Shown here: positions 12,831-24,893 of the stretch, in pieces | How the letters are laid out: each line of letters opens with the position of its first letter | Numbering within the stretch: the first letter of the stretch is position 1 | Origin: Sambucus nigra | Lineage: Eukaryota > Streptophyta > Magnoliopsida > Dipsacales > Adoxaceae | DNA length: 64,000 nucleotides | Assembly (NCBI GenBank): GCA_949130495.1 | Contig: OX422221.1 | Coordinates: 148,699,405 to 148,763,404 of the forward strand | Reading direction: 5' to 3' | Translations under genes and position numbers: made by a program | Notes under the pieces: generated by a model | Told to the model about the DNA's origin: nothing | Seen by the model: only the letters and a program-made list of their open reading frames with translations | Databases searched by the model: none

Positions 12831-14280
12831 CACACAATCCCCTTAACTAGACAGTCGTGGAGATAAGGCACAACATACACAAGCAAAGCAAACAAAGCAA
12901 GTAAATAGAATAAAAACAAAAATAAAGGAAACTATCTACATACCGTAAACCACCTCTATAAAGTCTCGACCCGTATCCAGGGGAGATATTATAGAACAAA
13001 TAGTCCTTCTCCCAGAACTAGAAATATGATAGCCTCACGATTTATTCGCTTGCTACCACACCAACCCCATCTAAGAAGATCCCTACTCGTATGATAAATA
13101 TAATACAAGTAGTACATACAACACATATCATCACTCGCCCCATAACGAGTGAAAGGAAAATACAAAACTTCCCTATCATGGAAGTCATATAGATATATTT
13201 ACTATATATATATATAAAAATATACACCGATACTACCACAAGCTCTATATACACACCCGAATCTAGGGTTAACACCATACTACTCCATCTTACCTTAAGG
13301 AATGCACCACTCGCACCCTAGTTGGAAATCCCACCAATATACTAGCCAATCTCTTTGGCTACTACCAATGGTTCCAAGACACATTACTCAAGTCTTATCT
13401 GAACCAAACTACTTCCATCAATGTCTCCACTAGGAGTCCCATCCCTGCCGGTTATCTTCGATCGACAAGATCAGAACGCGTAGTTCCCTTGACTTCTTCA
13501 GTAAAGAGAACATTCTTTCAGCCTCCTCGGCCTTAGCTCCACAAGTCTTCCCCGGGTGGATGTCCACCAATGGGGTCTCATGAATACTACTTCTCTAGAA
13601 GTGTTACCAACACTTACTTACTAGCCTAGCATTTCCACAAAAAGGCTTTCTCTTATGGGCAAAACATTCTGCCCCACCATAAAGAGGCGACTATCATTTC
13701 TGCCACTTCAACCTTACTCCAATGGGTGAAAGGTCCTCTTAAAACCCTCACACCTGGGCACTTCTGTACCCATCCCTTAGGCCAAAACTCTCGGACTTAC
13801 GTTCTCACCGAACGAGGTTACACTTCCTCTATCCAACCGACTTCAATATGGGGTCCTTGTCAAGGACCTCTCAACTTCGAATTGACATTGCTTGGAATCC
13901 CAAGCATAGTACCACTCTCTACCGACAACGGTACTTGGGAAAACTATTTTCACCGTACTTAGTAGTCATGGCAGCAATATAAAATAATGCTAGAAAGGGA
14001 GAGACCTCCAAAGCATCCCTTATTCCCGACCACAGCCTACAGCTTATAGTAATCCCATCCTATGACGTCTTCACAACGGCCTTCCTCAACGCCCTTCATC
14101 TGACGACTTACAAGTCTCACCTGAACGATCAAAAGATCTTCGGGGTTCTCATACCATAGCAGGAGAACGAAATCTCACAAGAGAATTCAACGACCTTATT
14201 CCAAAGTCTCTACATCAAAAGAGAGAAACGCAGAAGACGTAGAACATCCACACAGATTCCTAAGGACTCTAGAACCTAAT

Positions 14281-14293
14281 GCTCAGATACCAT
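14281..14293 (-). other. Primer-binding site (initiator Met tRNA)
   Basis: On the minus strand TGGTATCTGAGC follows the right LTR by one or two bases. It matches the TGGTATCAGAGC primer site of plant elements except for one base. Confidence 0.8.
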
Positions 14294-14792
14294 CTATGAC
14301 AACCCGCCTACTAAAATAATAGGTGGCCAGCCCAATACTCCAATAATCACAGGAATCATAGATGGTCCATTCTTAGCATCACTGTCGATTAAAATAATCG
14401 TATCAGATAACCACCAATCATTTTAGAAAATGGACTGTCAATTTAAAAATTTAGAGAGTAAAAGAAAAACACTTAGACAATCCCATTTGCAAAAACGGTG
14501 GATACCAAAAATCAATGGATAAAGAATGACAATATAATAAATATCATCGAATAAGCTGTTGGTGAACATACCAATACAAATAATTACATCGAGTATTACA
14601 TTTAAATATTTACAATATAATGAATGAGCGCAATACCTTGGGCAAAACACGCCCGAATAAATATACTGAACATAACTAGAGTGCAATAGAAAGAAGCGTC
14701 TAATACAAGTAACCTACAACATCCGCAATATGCTGTAGCTCCATAACAACTGAAATGGAAATATAATCACGGGTGTCCATGCGGTAGAGCAC

Positions 14793-14929
14793 CTGTAACG
14801 GCAAGGATATGCAGGAATAGAGAAATATAGATACGGGTCAGGGACCGATTTGATATGATTACCATGTGACTAAAAATGCATGACAGTTAAGTGCGTAATT
14901 CTCTCGCAAATAACAGTAATATTTCTCAC
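14793..14929 (-). promoter_or_regulatory. Intron-like block in LTR, 5' LTR copy
   Basis: Second copy of the 137-nt block, here in the LTR that would be transcribed as the leader. Donor GTGAGAAAT, CTGACCCG branch-type site and TTACAG acceptor are all intact. Confidence 0.45.
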
Positions 14930-15029
14930 CTCTCAATCTAGCAGCAACCTAGCGCAATATTATGAGATGTTCTAGTTAACCCTAAGTACTAAGGGCTAAC
15001 TTCTCCCCAGTCTCAACACTATGCCCTAT

Positions 15030-15079
15030 TCGTGCGTGGGGTGTCTCGCAAAGCGAAATCCAAACAAGGAACCCCCCGA
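15030..15079 (-). repeat. Conserved stem-loop motif, LTR copy 2
   Basis: Equivalent of 8161-8210 in the other LTR, with the same TCGC-TTT-GCGA hairpin. Confidence 0.6.
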
Positions 15080-15367
15080 TACACTAGTACTTAGGCAAGG
15101 TTGATCGTTGAGATCCATTAGATCCTTATCACGAAATAATCAATAAATGTATGTGTGTGCATAAGTGTGGGAGGTTACATCTACAGCTACTCAAATAAAT
15201 GAAATAAAACCCATCCATCATCTAATGGCAAAATTCCTAATTTCTTTCTTTAGGAATATACATATAAATGGTACAACATTTTATCAAATGTTTACCAAAT
15301 TACATTCATCATATGCTATTTCATTTCGAAATTCCATTCCTTATCAGGAAATATAATCATAGTTTTT

Positions 15368-15527
15368 ATGCTCTTTATGGCATTTATCTCAATTACACGT
15401 TTTGTAAAAATCTCTTCCTTATCAGGAATATATTCATCATTACATGCTCTTTATGGCATTTCATCGTGCTCTTTGTGGCACTTTCTCATGCTCTTTGTGG
15501 CACTTCAATTGTGCTCTTTATGGCACC
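15368..15527. repeat. Tandem TGCTCTTTRTGGCA repeats in LTR (right copy)
   Basis: Same array as at 8501-8658 in the other LTR. Confidence 0.7.
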
Positions 15528-16372
15528 CATCCTACAATCAAGTCTAACTTGATTTAGAATAGTTATAAATATATATATATATATAACGATTCTAAGACCG
15601 CCCGTCCGGGTTTCCCCACTGTGCGCGCCCCTAAATGGCTATCATCTTCCAGGGCCTCCACGACAACCTGGGATCCTATCGAAATGTCGGGAAGCGGCCA
15701 TGTGCCTGCGGGATAGTCAAGACCACACCCGGAATCTCCTAACCTGTGCAGAAAAATATATATCAACAAACTCTCACATGGCCTAGGGACTATATCCACC
15801 TTGCATTCATTAGCCAGGGGGCTTCACCACAACGCGCGCAACTTCCCTTATGATAGCGATTTAGAGAGGTGTGTATCCATAAATTAACATTTATGAAAAA
15901 CATTACTTTTTCCATTTTGAAAACTTCCAATTTTATTCTTTCCAAAATCATTCATTTAACTATTAAGACCCAAGTTTTAGAATGTTCATTTCATTCTTAT
16001 TAAGTCATATTTTAAAAAAATGACCTAAGACCCAAAGTGCCACTAACCTCAAAATAGCCTCCAAGAGTTCATATTATTTCATAAACCCTCAAAGTGAGTC
16101 TCCATAATGGAGTGTCTCCCAAAAGCTCAACATTAATATTGTAATCTTCAAATTTTACTTTAGGTTAACCTCCTATATCATTCGGACATTAACCTATACA
16201 AACTAGCCCTCGGGTAAGATCCAAATATCCCATCTTAACCTAGGACATTAGTCTACCCAATAACAACCCTTTAGGACTCCCCATTACTTCCCAAAGGAAG
16301 GTCCCTAAACCTTGGACCTAAAAAGAAAAAGGGCTAAAAATCAAACTAGGAAAATCTCACAAAAACAGGGCA

Positions 16373-16573
16373 ACCGAATCGATTCTCCCCTTGGGCCGAA
16401 TCGATTCGCCCTGGCGAATCGATTCACTAAACAGGCGAATCGATTCGGTGAGCAAAAACTGACTTTCTGCAATTGCCGAATCGATTTGGTTTTAACCCGA
16501 ATCGATTCGGTCTGCCAGACCTGTATCCCTCTCTTCATCCGAATCGATTCGCCCCTAGGCCGAATCGATTCGG
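16373..16573. repeat. Cluster of CGAATCGATTCG palindromes (right LTR)
   Basis: Same cluster in the other LTR. Site number is kept, with point changes in some arms. Confidence 0.8.
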
Positions 16574-17475
16574 TCCTGAAATTTTGCCCAGTTTGGGCTA
16601 CGGGTTGTATGAACCCTAAAATTCCAAAACCTCAAATCTTTGATTTTATCCAACATCAACAACATCTAATTCTCCCAAATCATTTCTACACCATTTATAA
16701 CTAATAATTTGTCCTCAAATCAAATTAAAACTAAGATTTAAGGGTTTAATCATCAAAATCAACAAATACCCATTTATGGGTTAAATCTCCAAAACCTAAC
16801 TATACATGCAAATTTATCACATTAAATCACATCTAGCAAGTAAGAAACTTGACTCGAGGTTCGTAGTCTCTGATCCACCTTCGGTAGCAACGGAATTCCG
16901 GCCCAAATATTCATTTCTCTCTCTTTTCTCTCCATTTCTCCCAACTCTCTCTTCTCTCTCTCTCTCTCCTTTGGCTTCTAACACAAATGAAAAAAGAAAA
17001 AGGGGTGGGGGACTTATACGGGTCTCAAAACATAAATCCCCACCTTTAATTGCTAATACACCACTAAAATGACTCGTAACCACTTAATTGAGCCATAACG
17101 CGTAAAAAAGTGCCCGAAACCCAAAAATACAACATGGCACTTATTTCAACTATCTCAACTATTCTAAAAACAACCACACCCCCTATTTTGGCCTTCGGGA
17201 AAGTGTGAACTATTTTTACATTCCAATTTCATTTTATTTCATTAATTATACCCAAATTTAAATATAGGTCATAACCGTTGTTTTACACATAACGACGCAA
17301 TAATTCACAATATAATGCCATTTACCTTCTCATAACGGTAAATAGGCAAAACATAGTAAATATTATCCCTAAGTCTCACGGGAAATAATATTTACTCCAA
17401 CATCCCCAATTTTATAAAATTAGCCCATCAGGCAAAATAGTATAAAATAGTCGCTCAAAAACCTGGGTTGTTACA

Positions 17476-17480
17476 CACCG
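17476..17480. repeat. Target-site duplication, right copy (CACCG)
   Basis: Exact partner of 7504-7508. The intact pair shows that the element is a single unrearranged insertion. Confidence 0.9.
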
Positions 17481-17522
17481 AAGGTAGTGACCTTCATTTG
17501 ATGTAGTGTGTATATATATATA

Positions 17523-17551
17523 CTAGCGGAATGCTCGTACCCGAAGGCACG
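17523..17551 (-). other. Helitron-2 3' end: hairpin and CTAG terminus
   Basis: On the minus strand CGTGCC-TTCG-GGTACG forms a 6-bp stem with one G-T pair; nine bases later the element ends in CTAG, followed by T. Confidence 0.85.
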
Positions 17552-18126
17552 GTGAAGATTTCGAAAGTACATAATTGCAAAACGACAAAAATATCATTCC
17601 CCAACAAAATAATGTGTAATTTTAAAAAACTTGACCATAATCTTCTTTGTTTATAAGACTATCTACCTTGCTACACAAATAACAAATTGTCCAAAAACAT
17701 TCAAATAGTCTAAATTAATACAACCCTGGCATTACACTATTGTAACTTCCCCACGGGTATGCACATACCCATACCCTATGCAACACAATCTTAAAAGGTT
17801 ATATGGTCATGGAACGCTCATGAACTTTGTCATACATAAAATATTTATATAATATTAAAATTCGTTGTTAATTAAACAAATAAACTTGAACAAACAATGG
17901 CATATCTTAGCGGCATATAAGTCACCTTTACTCTTTCTTGTCCACCCATATTTCAATAGTATATACAAACCCAATCTTCGAAGATAAAAATCGTAACAAA
18001 ATTATGAAATCTTTATAAATTTAATCAAAATGACCACAAAATAAACTTGGAATTTAGCTACACACCCAAACCATGGTATCTTGGACCCACAATTCTTTAT
18101 CATTACATTCATGATATAAAGAAAAT
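17552..18126. other. Helitron-2 sequence inward of its 3' end
   Basis: AT-rich. I see no gene or notable repeat. Confidence 0.4.
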
Positions 18127-18580
18127 TTACATTCTATGTGTAATACATTCATGATATATAGAAGATTTACATTCATGATATAAAGCAGATTTACATTGGA
18201 GGCTTGTTTTTATAGTATCAGCAGCAACCTGCTTATGGGCCGCCTTGGGTTTTTCCTCTCCTTCGGCCGAAGCCAACGTCTCCGGTTGGGCCTGGGCTTC
18301 ACCCAAGTCTGATTTGGGTTTCCTCTTTTCCTTCTTTTTCTCCAACAACTCTTTTGGCTTCGCATCACTTTTATATTATTTTGTAGGGTCCGTGTTAGGA
18401 CTGTTCGTTAAGGAAGGTCGTGGAGTTGTGCTTATTAATGTTGCGCTTGACACTATTGGCCTGATGCCCGAGTTCAAATTATTATTGGTTGAATCAGCAA
18501 CCAATGCCTGCACGTATAGTCGATGTGGCTTATATTCCTTTGAAGTCATCTTCTTCGTCTTGATTTTGTCTTTAACTTGA
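18127..18580 (-). pseudogene. Unassigned protein-like fragment in Helitron-2
   Basis: A minus-strand frame starting near 18580 reads MTSKEYKPHRLYVQALVAD and, after one in-frame stop, continues into a charged lysine/glutamate-rich stretch (KPKELLEKKKEKRKPK, then EGEEKPKAAHKQ) before running into AT-rich sequence near 18127. The composition differs from the surroundings and resembles real coding sequence. I do not recognise the family and give no function. Being in the Helitron's sense direction, it may be a third captured exon. Confidence 0.35.
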
Positions 18581-21500
18581 AATTGTTAAAAAAAAAACAA
18601 TAAATGGATATCAGGTAATAGAAAAAACAAAGTTTGCATAATATTTCTAAAGAACATCACTAAAATGTCCAAGGTTTTTTTTCCAATAACAACAAAGTTT
18701 GTATACTACAATGATGATGATTCAATAAAGAAGTAATCAAACAAACAAACAACAAAAAGTGAAACTAATTAGTTCCAGATTTCTAGGTCTTGGTAGTTGT
18801 CGTTGATGTTGACGATATAACTCGGATTATACGGTTTCTGGATCATCAATTACTGTCCTTGATCCAGTTTTATAAGCCTCAAAATGTTGGGTCATGCTTA
18901 AATATTGCACCAAAATCAATGAAGGTTGGCCTTTTTTTTAAATAAAAGTACTATATTCTATGAATAAAAAAGAAAGAGAAATGGTAAATACAAAAAGAAT
19001 AGAAGATGCAATCTTTACAACACAAAAAAATTGAAAAAATAAAAATAAAAACTCCTTTCTACATTTTTGAAGATGTAAAATGGAAGAAGAACTCTTCACA
19101 AAACAATCAGAAAACGAACATAGTATAGAAAGTGCTAGCATAAAACGGAGGGGGGCATTTTATAAAGGGCATCTATTAAAAGCCCATTAAATGAATTAAA
19201 TAAAATACCATTTGAAATAATAAGAGATTCATCTCATAGAGGAGCATCTATTAAAAACAAAGTAAAGGAGAAAAAGAACAGAGTAATTATAATAAATTAT
19301 TTGAATGAGTGACTTAATCTTAAATAACACTTTGAATTCGAGTACACGAAGAAATAAGAGAGGGATATAATGAATACCTTTGGAATTTTTCCAGATCTGT
19401 CAAAAGTCCGGTGTTAAAAAATAAATATCCGAGCCATAGTACCATCAGGTGTAAAAGATCCGTGTTAGAAATTAAACACCTGTTAGATCCAATATGAATG
19501 TTTTAAAAACCAAACAATAAAATTAGTATCATAAAATCAACACCAGAGAATCAGTAACATACGTCGGGCAACACGTGCAGTAGTTGGTGCTTCGAGTCCA
19601 GTGAATGCTTAGTGATGGAAGGCACACTACAAACAATAAAATCAGTAACATAAAATCAACACCAGACGACATGGGTAAATGAATAAATTAAAAATGATCA
19701 AATTATTCAATTGCTTTCTATCATCAAGAAATGTAAAAGTGCTGCTTGTACAAAACACAATCATCCCCATCACCCACCTCCTTGACGGACAAAATAATAG
19801 TGTTCCTCGTTATCCATATTGTTAATGATCATATCATGAAGGAGAGGATTTGTTTCGAGGCGGAGAGTTTGGGGTTAAGCAGGTTATTATGGGGATTTGG
19901 GTGTTTGGTACGACTAATCTTGTTTAGGAAGTACAATAGAGAAAATAAATTTTAGGTATGAATCAATGCCAATGTAATTTCATGATCTTTTTTCAGCACT
20001 CCTAGAATAAATCCATTTCAAAATGATATGAATCAATGCCAATATAATTTCCACCAAATACTCGGTCAAAATAAATTATGTCAAATGAAAATTAGCTAGA
20101 TTAAAATTAGCGCTTCAAGATAAACCCTGATGTGCTATAGAATCAGTCCCAATGTTTGAAACCACGCACATCGGTCCCCACGCTTGATTCTTTTCCTCAT
20201 GTTTCCACAATTAAGTGTGCATAAGATTCCACCCAATCTGACACGGAAGAGGGTCCGTCTTTTTCTATAGGAAGTGAGTAGTAGCCCCACATTAATAGCT
20301 TGGTCACTTCCTCTATAAGGTATAATCATCACGTGATGAAAAAAATTCAGGGGTCAAGTAACTAAAACAGAAAAAGTTAGAAGAGAGAGCACTATTGGTA
20401 GAATTAGTTAAGAATAGACGGGCGCCGAGAGTGAGAAGAGAACTGTGTGAGGCCACATAACTATGAATTGATTCTTCAGTAGTGACCAAGCTTAAATCCA
20501 TCCGAGCTTAGGCTTGGTCCCGATCAGCAACCAACTGCTTCTCAATCGCCTATATTTCCATGCTTCTTTTATCGCACAACTATTTGATATGGTTTCCATG
20601 CTTCTCAACCGCAAAGAGTTCCATGTTTCTCAACTACCAAGATTCTTAACAGAAAAAATGGTGAAGCTAGTAACAAACAAAAAATTTCTATATCAATGTA
20701 AAAACTGCAATAACAACCACTAAAAACTAATCACCTAGTATCCCGCAAAGACAGGATCGACAGAGATAATACAAAGAAAGGGAAAAAAATAATACTAAAA
20801 TCCATAATACTTCTTCGTAAACATACCCTATGACAGCTTACAATAATGAACTTCAGATCAACTACGTCTTCGTAATTGTCCCCAAACATCATCTGAACTG
20901 ACCTGCAACACATAGTAGAATACTTAGCATCAATATCAAACATAGGGCTTTAAGAAACCCAAAGTTAAATACATAGGAATTTAATTAATAATAGAGGAAC
21001 ACGGAGTCTTATTAAAGAAGTTGAAGAAAATAGAGGAGGAACGGAGAGGTTTTATTATTAATGTTGTAAGATAAATCACTTCATCAATACATGGTTTAGT
21101 TTGGTTCTCGATAGCGAATTGTACAATGATCGGCTCGGTGTCCACATAGAGATAGCTTAGCAAATAAAGACAAAAACTTCAATGAAATTCATTCCAAGCT
21201 AACATCAATGTGTGTGTTTGACGTAAAAAGCGAATGACAATCGACTCGGTGTCCACATAGCTTGTAATTTTTTTTAGAAAAGATACTTAACTAATCCAGT
21301 ATGATATAAACAAAATGACGATCGACTCAAATAACAATACAATTAAAGAAACTAAATGGGAAAATCGATAATATACATCACTGTCAAAATCAAAATCGGA
21401 GTATATCCTATTTATTAGTATGCCTATAAACTTTAAACCTCAAATGTTTAGATATCTCTAATGATACACGATATTAAAGCCAATTGTCAAATTGTTTAAT

Positions 21501-23229
21501 TTATTTTAATACGAAGACGTGTCGTGATTGTGTCGAAGCTGTGTAGTGATTGTGTCAAAGCCTTGTCACAATCACTTTCGAGGAGAACATGCCATAAGCA
21601 TGTGCTTGCACACACTGAGTGACCAATATATGAAATAACTCACACTAAGTGACCAATAAACATCTTAATTTCCACTGAAATTAGTTCAAGAATACAAACT
21701 AATGAAGAAACCATCGAACTGGAACAATAATGTACAAATAAAACAAAAATCTGATATCAAATGCATCTTTATGATATAGGAGGGAAAATTTTCTTTCTAA
21801 GCCCCACTAGCATAAAACTGAACAGATAAATGGGGAACAATAAAATAGGATATAAATACAAAATTTCACCTGTAACCTAGAAAAACACAAAATATAAGCA
21901 GTGTTGAGTCCCCTGTGACTCTTTGAAATCCTTACCAGTCCCCAGCTGAAATCAATGCCCATTGTGAAGTTCATGTATTTGAAAGTCTTGTGAAGTTCAC
22001 TTCTTCAAACTGGTAAGTAGTGCTGAGTCCCCTGTGACAGTTGCTTTGACTATTATAATGAACAATGTTATTATGAATAATGTTAATACGAAGGAAACTG
22101 TCAAAATCTAGAACAATGTTGTTACGTTACAGTAGAGATAAACATCATAACTGTCACTTTGGTTCTTATATCTTCTCAGTAATCCAATGGATCCTTAGGA
22201 TCCACTAATTTGAGTACCACATTATTCATATACCAAATTATGTATGCTATAAAGTTGATAAAAAGCATAAATAATGCCGACCCAAGCAACAAATCAACAA
22301 ATTAAGGAATGTCATAGTAATCCTAACATTAAATAATAATAAAGTATCATTGTACTGAAGTTTGAGGTTGGCCAAATAAATTGTTATAGGAGCACCAATG
22401 TGATTTTATTCAACACTCCCATAATATGAAAAAAGTAGTAGTGTATCAAATTTAGAAACTACCAATGATATGGTAGCAGTGTATTCAACTCGCCTACCAA
22501 TGATAGGGTAAAAGTTGGTAATAAATTCCCATTCAAAATAAATGTTACAACTATAAAATATAAAATTGGTAATAAATTCCAATTCCCAGTGTAGATAGAT
22601 GGTAAATGCTGGAGAGCTCTAGGAATTTTAATGGAAAGTAACCATATGAACCGTTAAGCATGCTATCTTGTGAGAAATTAAGTCATAAAACTACATATAG
22701 ATACAAATAAAATGTGTTTAAAACGACCACAAATTCCAACCCAGTACCTATTTTAAAATGTACCATAAAAACTAGAACTAAAAAATGCCCAAAATTTCAA
22801 ACCAAATTCTAAAAATTTTTGTTTTGAAGTTAGAAAAACACAATACATATCAGGTCAAACTCCTGATCCAACGAAGTGGTTTTACCTTAGTAGAACATAC
22901 ATATATGATAGGCCAAGACAAACAAAACCTCACCCAAACTAAACCTCACCTAAACTAAACCTCACCAAAGCCTCTTGGTGCTCAGGTTCATTATTGCAAA
23001 GCTGTGAAATTAGAACATGCATAATTTTTTCTGCTTCTCCGTCGAAATTGAAGAATGCAGTTGATGCTGAGTTGTCTTAAAGATATACTTGTAGTTCATA
23101 TCTGGAGGAAATATCAATCATTTAGAAGCATGCATAACTTGTGTAATTTTGAAAGAGGATGTGTATGCATATACCTTGGCATTGGGAAAATTGATTCTCG
23201 ATTGCAATGCTTGCACCAAAAAGTCTTTA
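18581..23229. other. Helitron-2 interior without a supported gene
   Basis: AT-rich sequence. Open frames are short and carry no domain I recognise. A small threefold repeat of CTAAACCTCACC occurs near 22930-22975. Confidence 0.4.
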
Positions 23230-23590
23230 TGCATTGCTCTGGTCTCGTATGACAGTGTTTATAGGAAATGAAAGACCATCTCTATCGTGTATCGATTCCA
23301 GGGATTTTTGCAGTGCAAGTTCCCATTTTTGACCTACTGAAATTTAGAATATGCATTTGATCAATATTTGTATGCGTATTATATGTAATATAATATGTTA
23401 TGTCCATACGAATAATGACTACACCTCAGAGTTATTATCACTTTGCATGGCAATAATATCTTTAATCGTCTCTCTTTGCAATGTCATCAATTCCTTTTGT
23501 TGGATTATTTAAAATGATTTCGATAAGCATGGTTGTGTTGTCTGAGTAACTGAAGCTCCAGTGTAATTCACTGATGTAAAAAAAATCGGT
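23230..23590 (-). pseudogene. Unassigned protein-like fragments in Helitron-2
   Basis: Two minus-strand stretches look exonic: one near 23575-23425 containing QKELMTLQRETIKDIIAMQ, and one near 23335-23235 containing WELALQKSLESIHDRDG. Both contain or end in stop codons, and they are separated by AT-rich, intron-like sequence. They are glutamine-rich and probably coiled-coil. I considered a decapping-scaffold (VARICOSE-like) origin, but the match from memory is too weak to assign. Confidence 0.3.
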
Positions 23591-23656
23591 TAATGGATAA
23601 TGAGTGATTGGTAAATTACTTAACTCAAAAACTATACTTCATATAAAACTATACTT

Positions 23657-23960
23657 CAACTCTACTGGGACCACATCATGAGCAATAAGTACCAGCTGTG
23701 CTTTATTCTGCTCAATAAGGTAGGTTACATGGTTAAAAATATACTTCATATAAATAGCATTCTTTACCACAGGAGCCTTTCCTTCATCCTCAGCTCAAGC
23801 CCTTTTCATTTGGCGCTCCTGTTTGGCAACTTTATCCTCAGACCTGTACTTGAGAAGCATCTTGAACAGACTTGTTGTGAGTTTTTTGTCGAGAGTTTTG
23901 GTGAATTGGTTGAGATCAAGTGTGACCTTCAACCTATGCTTGAGGATCATTTTATTCCCC
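23657..23960 (-). pseudogene. Captured exon of ribosomal protein eL8 (RPL7a)
   Basis: A minus-strand frame reads [18 protein letters not shown], then [20 protein letters not shown], a stop, and then [15 protein letters not shown] and [11 protein letters not shown]. From family knowledge these are the consecutive middle blocks of plant 60S ribosomal protein eL8 (L7a), which binds rRNA in the large subunit. The fragment begins right after TTTTAG, like an exon start, and leaves the homology after VEL, where AAGTATAG could be a donor. The N- and C-terminal parts of the protein are missing and there is a premature TGA, so it is not functional. It lies about 200 bases downstream, in the transcription sense, of the CBP1-like fragment, also on the minus strand, so both could be read in one Helitron transcript. 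Confidence 0.9.
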
Positions 23961-24166
23961 TAAAAGATAAACAACAAAACATCAAATAACACCCAATTAA
24001 AAGAATTAATTGGATCATATATCAAAATCAATACAAACATCTTAATTGGGTCATTTGTAATCAAATACCTTAAATAAAAATAGAAACCAAATGAACGTTT
24101 GAGCAAAACAAATATTTACAATATAAAAACATCTAAAATGATTAAACTGAATAACTGGATCATCTA

Positions 24167-24893
24167 TCAATCTGTCTCGTGGTCAGGTGTGGGAGAGAAC
24201 CAAGCAAAGAACCTCCCTTTATTTCTGAGCTGCCTAGTGAAGGGTGATTCTGGAATTACGACTTTCTCATCTTCCTCCATCTCTTCCCTCGCCTTAGGCA
24301 AACCATCCGGCACCAGACATTTTATCTCCTCTGTTTTCTCTATATTCAACTCACTGGACAATACATTTTCTTCTTTTTTGGCTTGGTGAATTGCTGATAT
24401 TTCGTGTAAGAATCCAATCAACGATTTTAGTTCCCCTGCCTGAAGTATCAGCTTCGCTAAATCCGCTTTTGGACTTTCTTTTTCGAGATCTTTAAGTTCG
24501 AAATAGGCTCTCCAGTAACTATATAAAGAGTCTCCTTCCAGCATTGAACAGTATTTTGAAAAAATAAATAGAACAATGAGATGATATAATATTTAATACA
24601 TAAATCTACAGAGGCAGGCTATGTGAGAGTTCGCCTTTGGATTTTTAGATCAAGGTCAGGTCTTTAGAAATCCTATCCAGTTTGGTTCGGCTAAAAGGTT
24701 GGAGCTTTGGGATAAAATCATTGTTTATTGAAGAACAACATATCATGGAAGCAATTCTTGAAGGATGGAGGTCATTGGATTCGATGAATAGAATGGAAAG
24801 TGAAGGGAAATGATGGACTGATCTAATGATCATCGACCTCGTCACCAAATATGGATGTGTCTCGGGAGTTGCCACTAAGATCACCTCACTCAA
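24167..24893 (-). pseudogene. Captured CCG-binding protein 1-like gene (CBP1/MEE14 type), two exons
   Basis: Exon 1 (from a start at 24833, or possibly 24893, to about 24620) contains FIPKLQPFSRTKLDR. Exon 2 (about 24556-24167) reads MLEGDSLYSYWRAYFELKDL, then KLILQAGELKSLIGFLHEI, and ends SPFTRQLRNKGRFFAWFS with PDHETD and a stop. As I recall, this block order and the DHETD end match the small plant protein annotated CCG-binding protein 1 (Arabidopsis CBP1/MEE14). A short AT-rich intron remains between the exons, so capture was from DNA rather than from cDNA. Exon 1 has a premature stop after DLTLI, and the likely acceptor AG before exon 2 reads AA. The protein is therefore probably not made, although exon 2 keeps a long uninterrupted frame of 125 codons. 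Confidence 0.75.

Larger units (their letters stand above)
10626..14280 (-). other. Non-coding interior of the minus-strand gypsy element
   Basis: About 3.65 kb without any recognisable gag, protease, RT, RNase H or integrase motif in either strand; all frames are short. It contains two copies of the conserved stem-loop motif and an AT microsatellite near 13200. A ~110-base stretch around 12290-12390 is visibly related to element A's interior around 58600, so the two interiors share ancestry. Confidence 0.7.
7509..17475 (-). mobile_element. Non-autonomous Ty3/gypsy-type LTR element with ~3.1 kb LTRs
   Basis: Two long direct repeats (7509-10607 and 14295-17475) bracket a 3.7 kb interior. CACCG is duplicated at 7504-7508 and 17476-17480. 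On the minus strand the LTR begins TGTAACAACCC and ends in a CA-type terminus. A primer-binding site for initiator-Met tRNA lies just inside the right LTR and a G-rich polypurine tract just inside the left LTR, which fixes the orientation as minus. No gag or pol motif is recognisable in the interior, so the element must have been moved by enzymes from another element. The sequence just before the polypurine tract, read on the minus strand, resembles the pol end of element B, suggesting a chromovirus (Tekay-like) helper. Confidence 0.92.
14295..17475 (-). repeat. 5' LTR of the minus-strand gypsy element (3,181 bp)
   Basis: Right copy of the LTR. Being the 5' LTR on the minus strand, it should drive transcription of the element. 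Its inner edge at 14295 reads TATGACAACC where the other copy has TGTGAGAACC, so the terminal dinucleotide has mutated. The 82 extra bases around 14530-14620 are bracketed by the repeat ACAATATAAT, so a deletion in the other copy is the simpler explanation. All internal motifs of the left LTR are present. Confidence 0.92.

Noticed and set aside
23657..23960. Functional ribosomal protein gene
   Set aside because: Only one internal exon-like piece, with a premature stop and no start or end.
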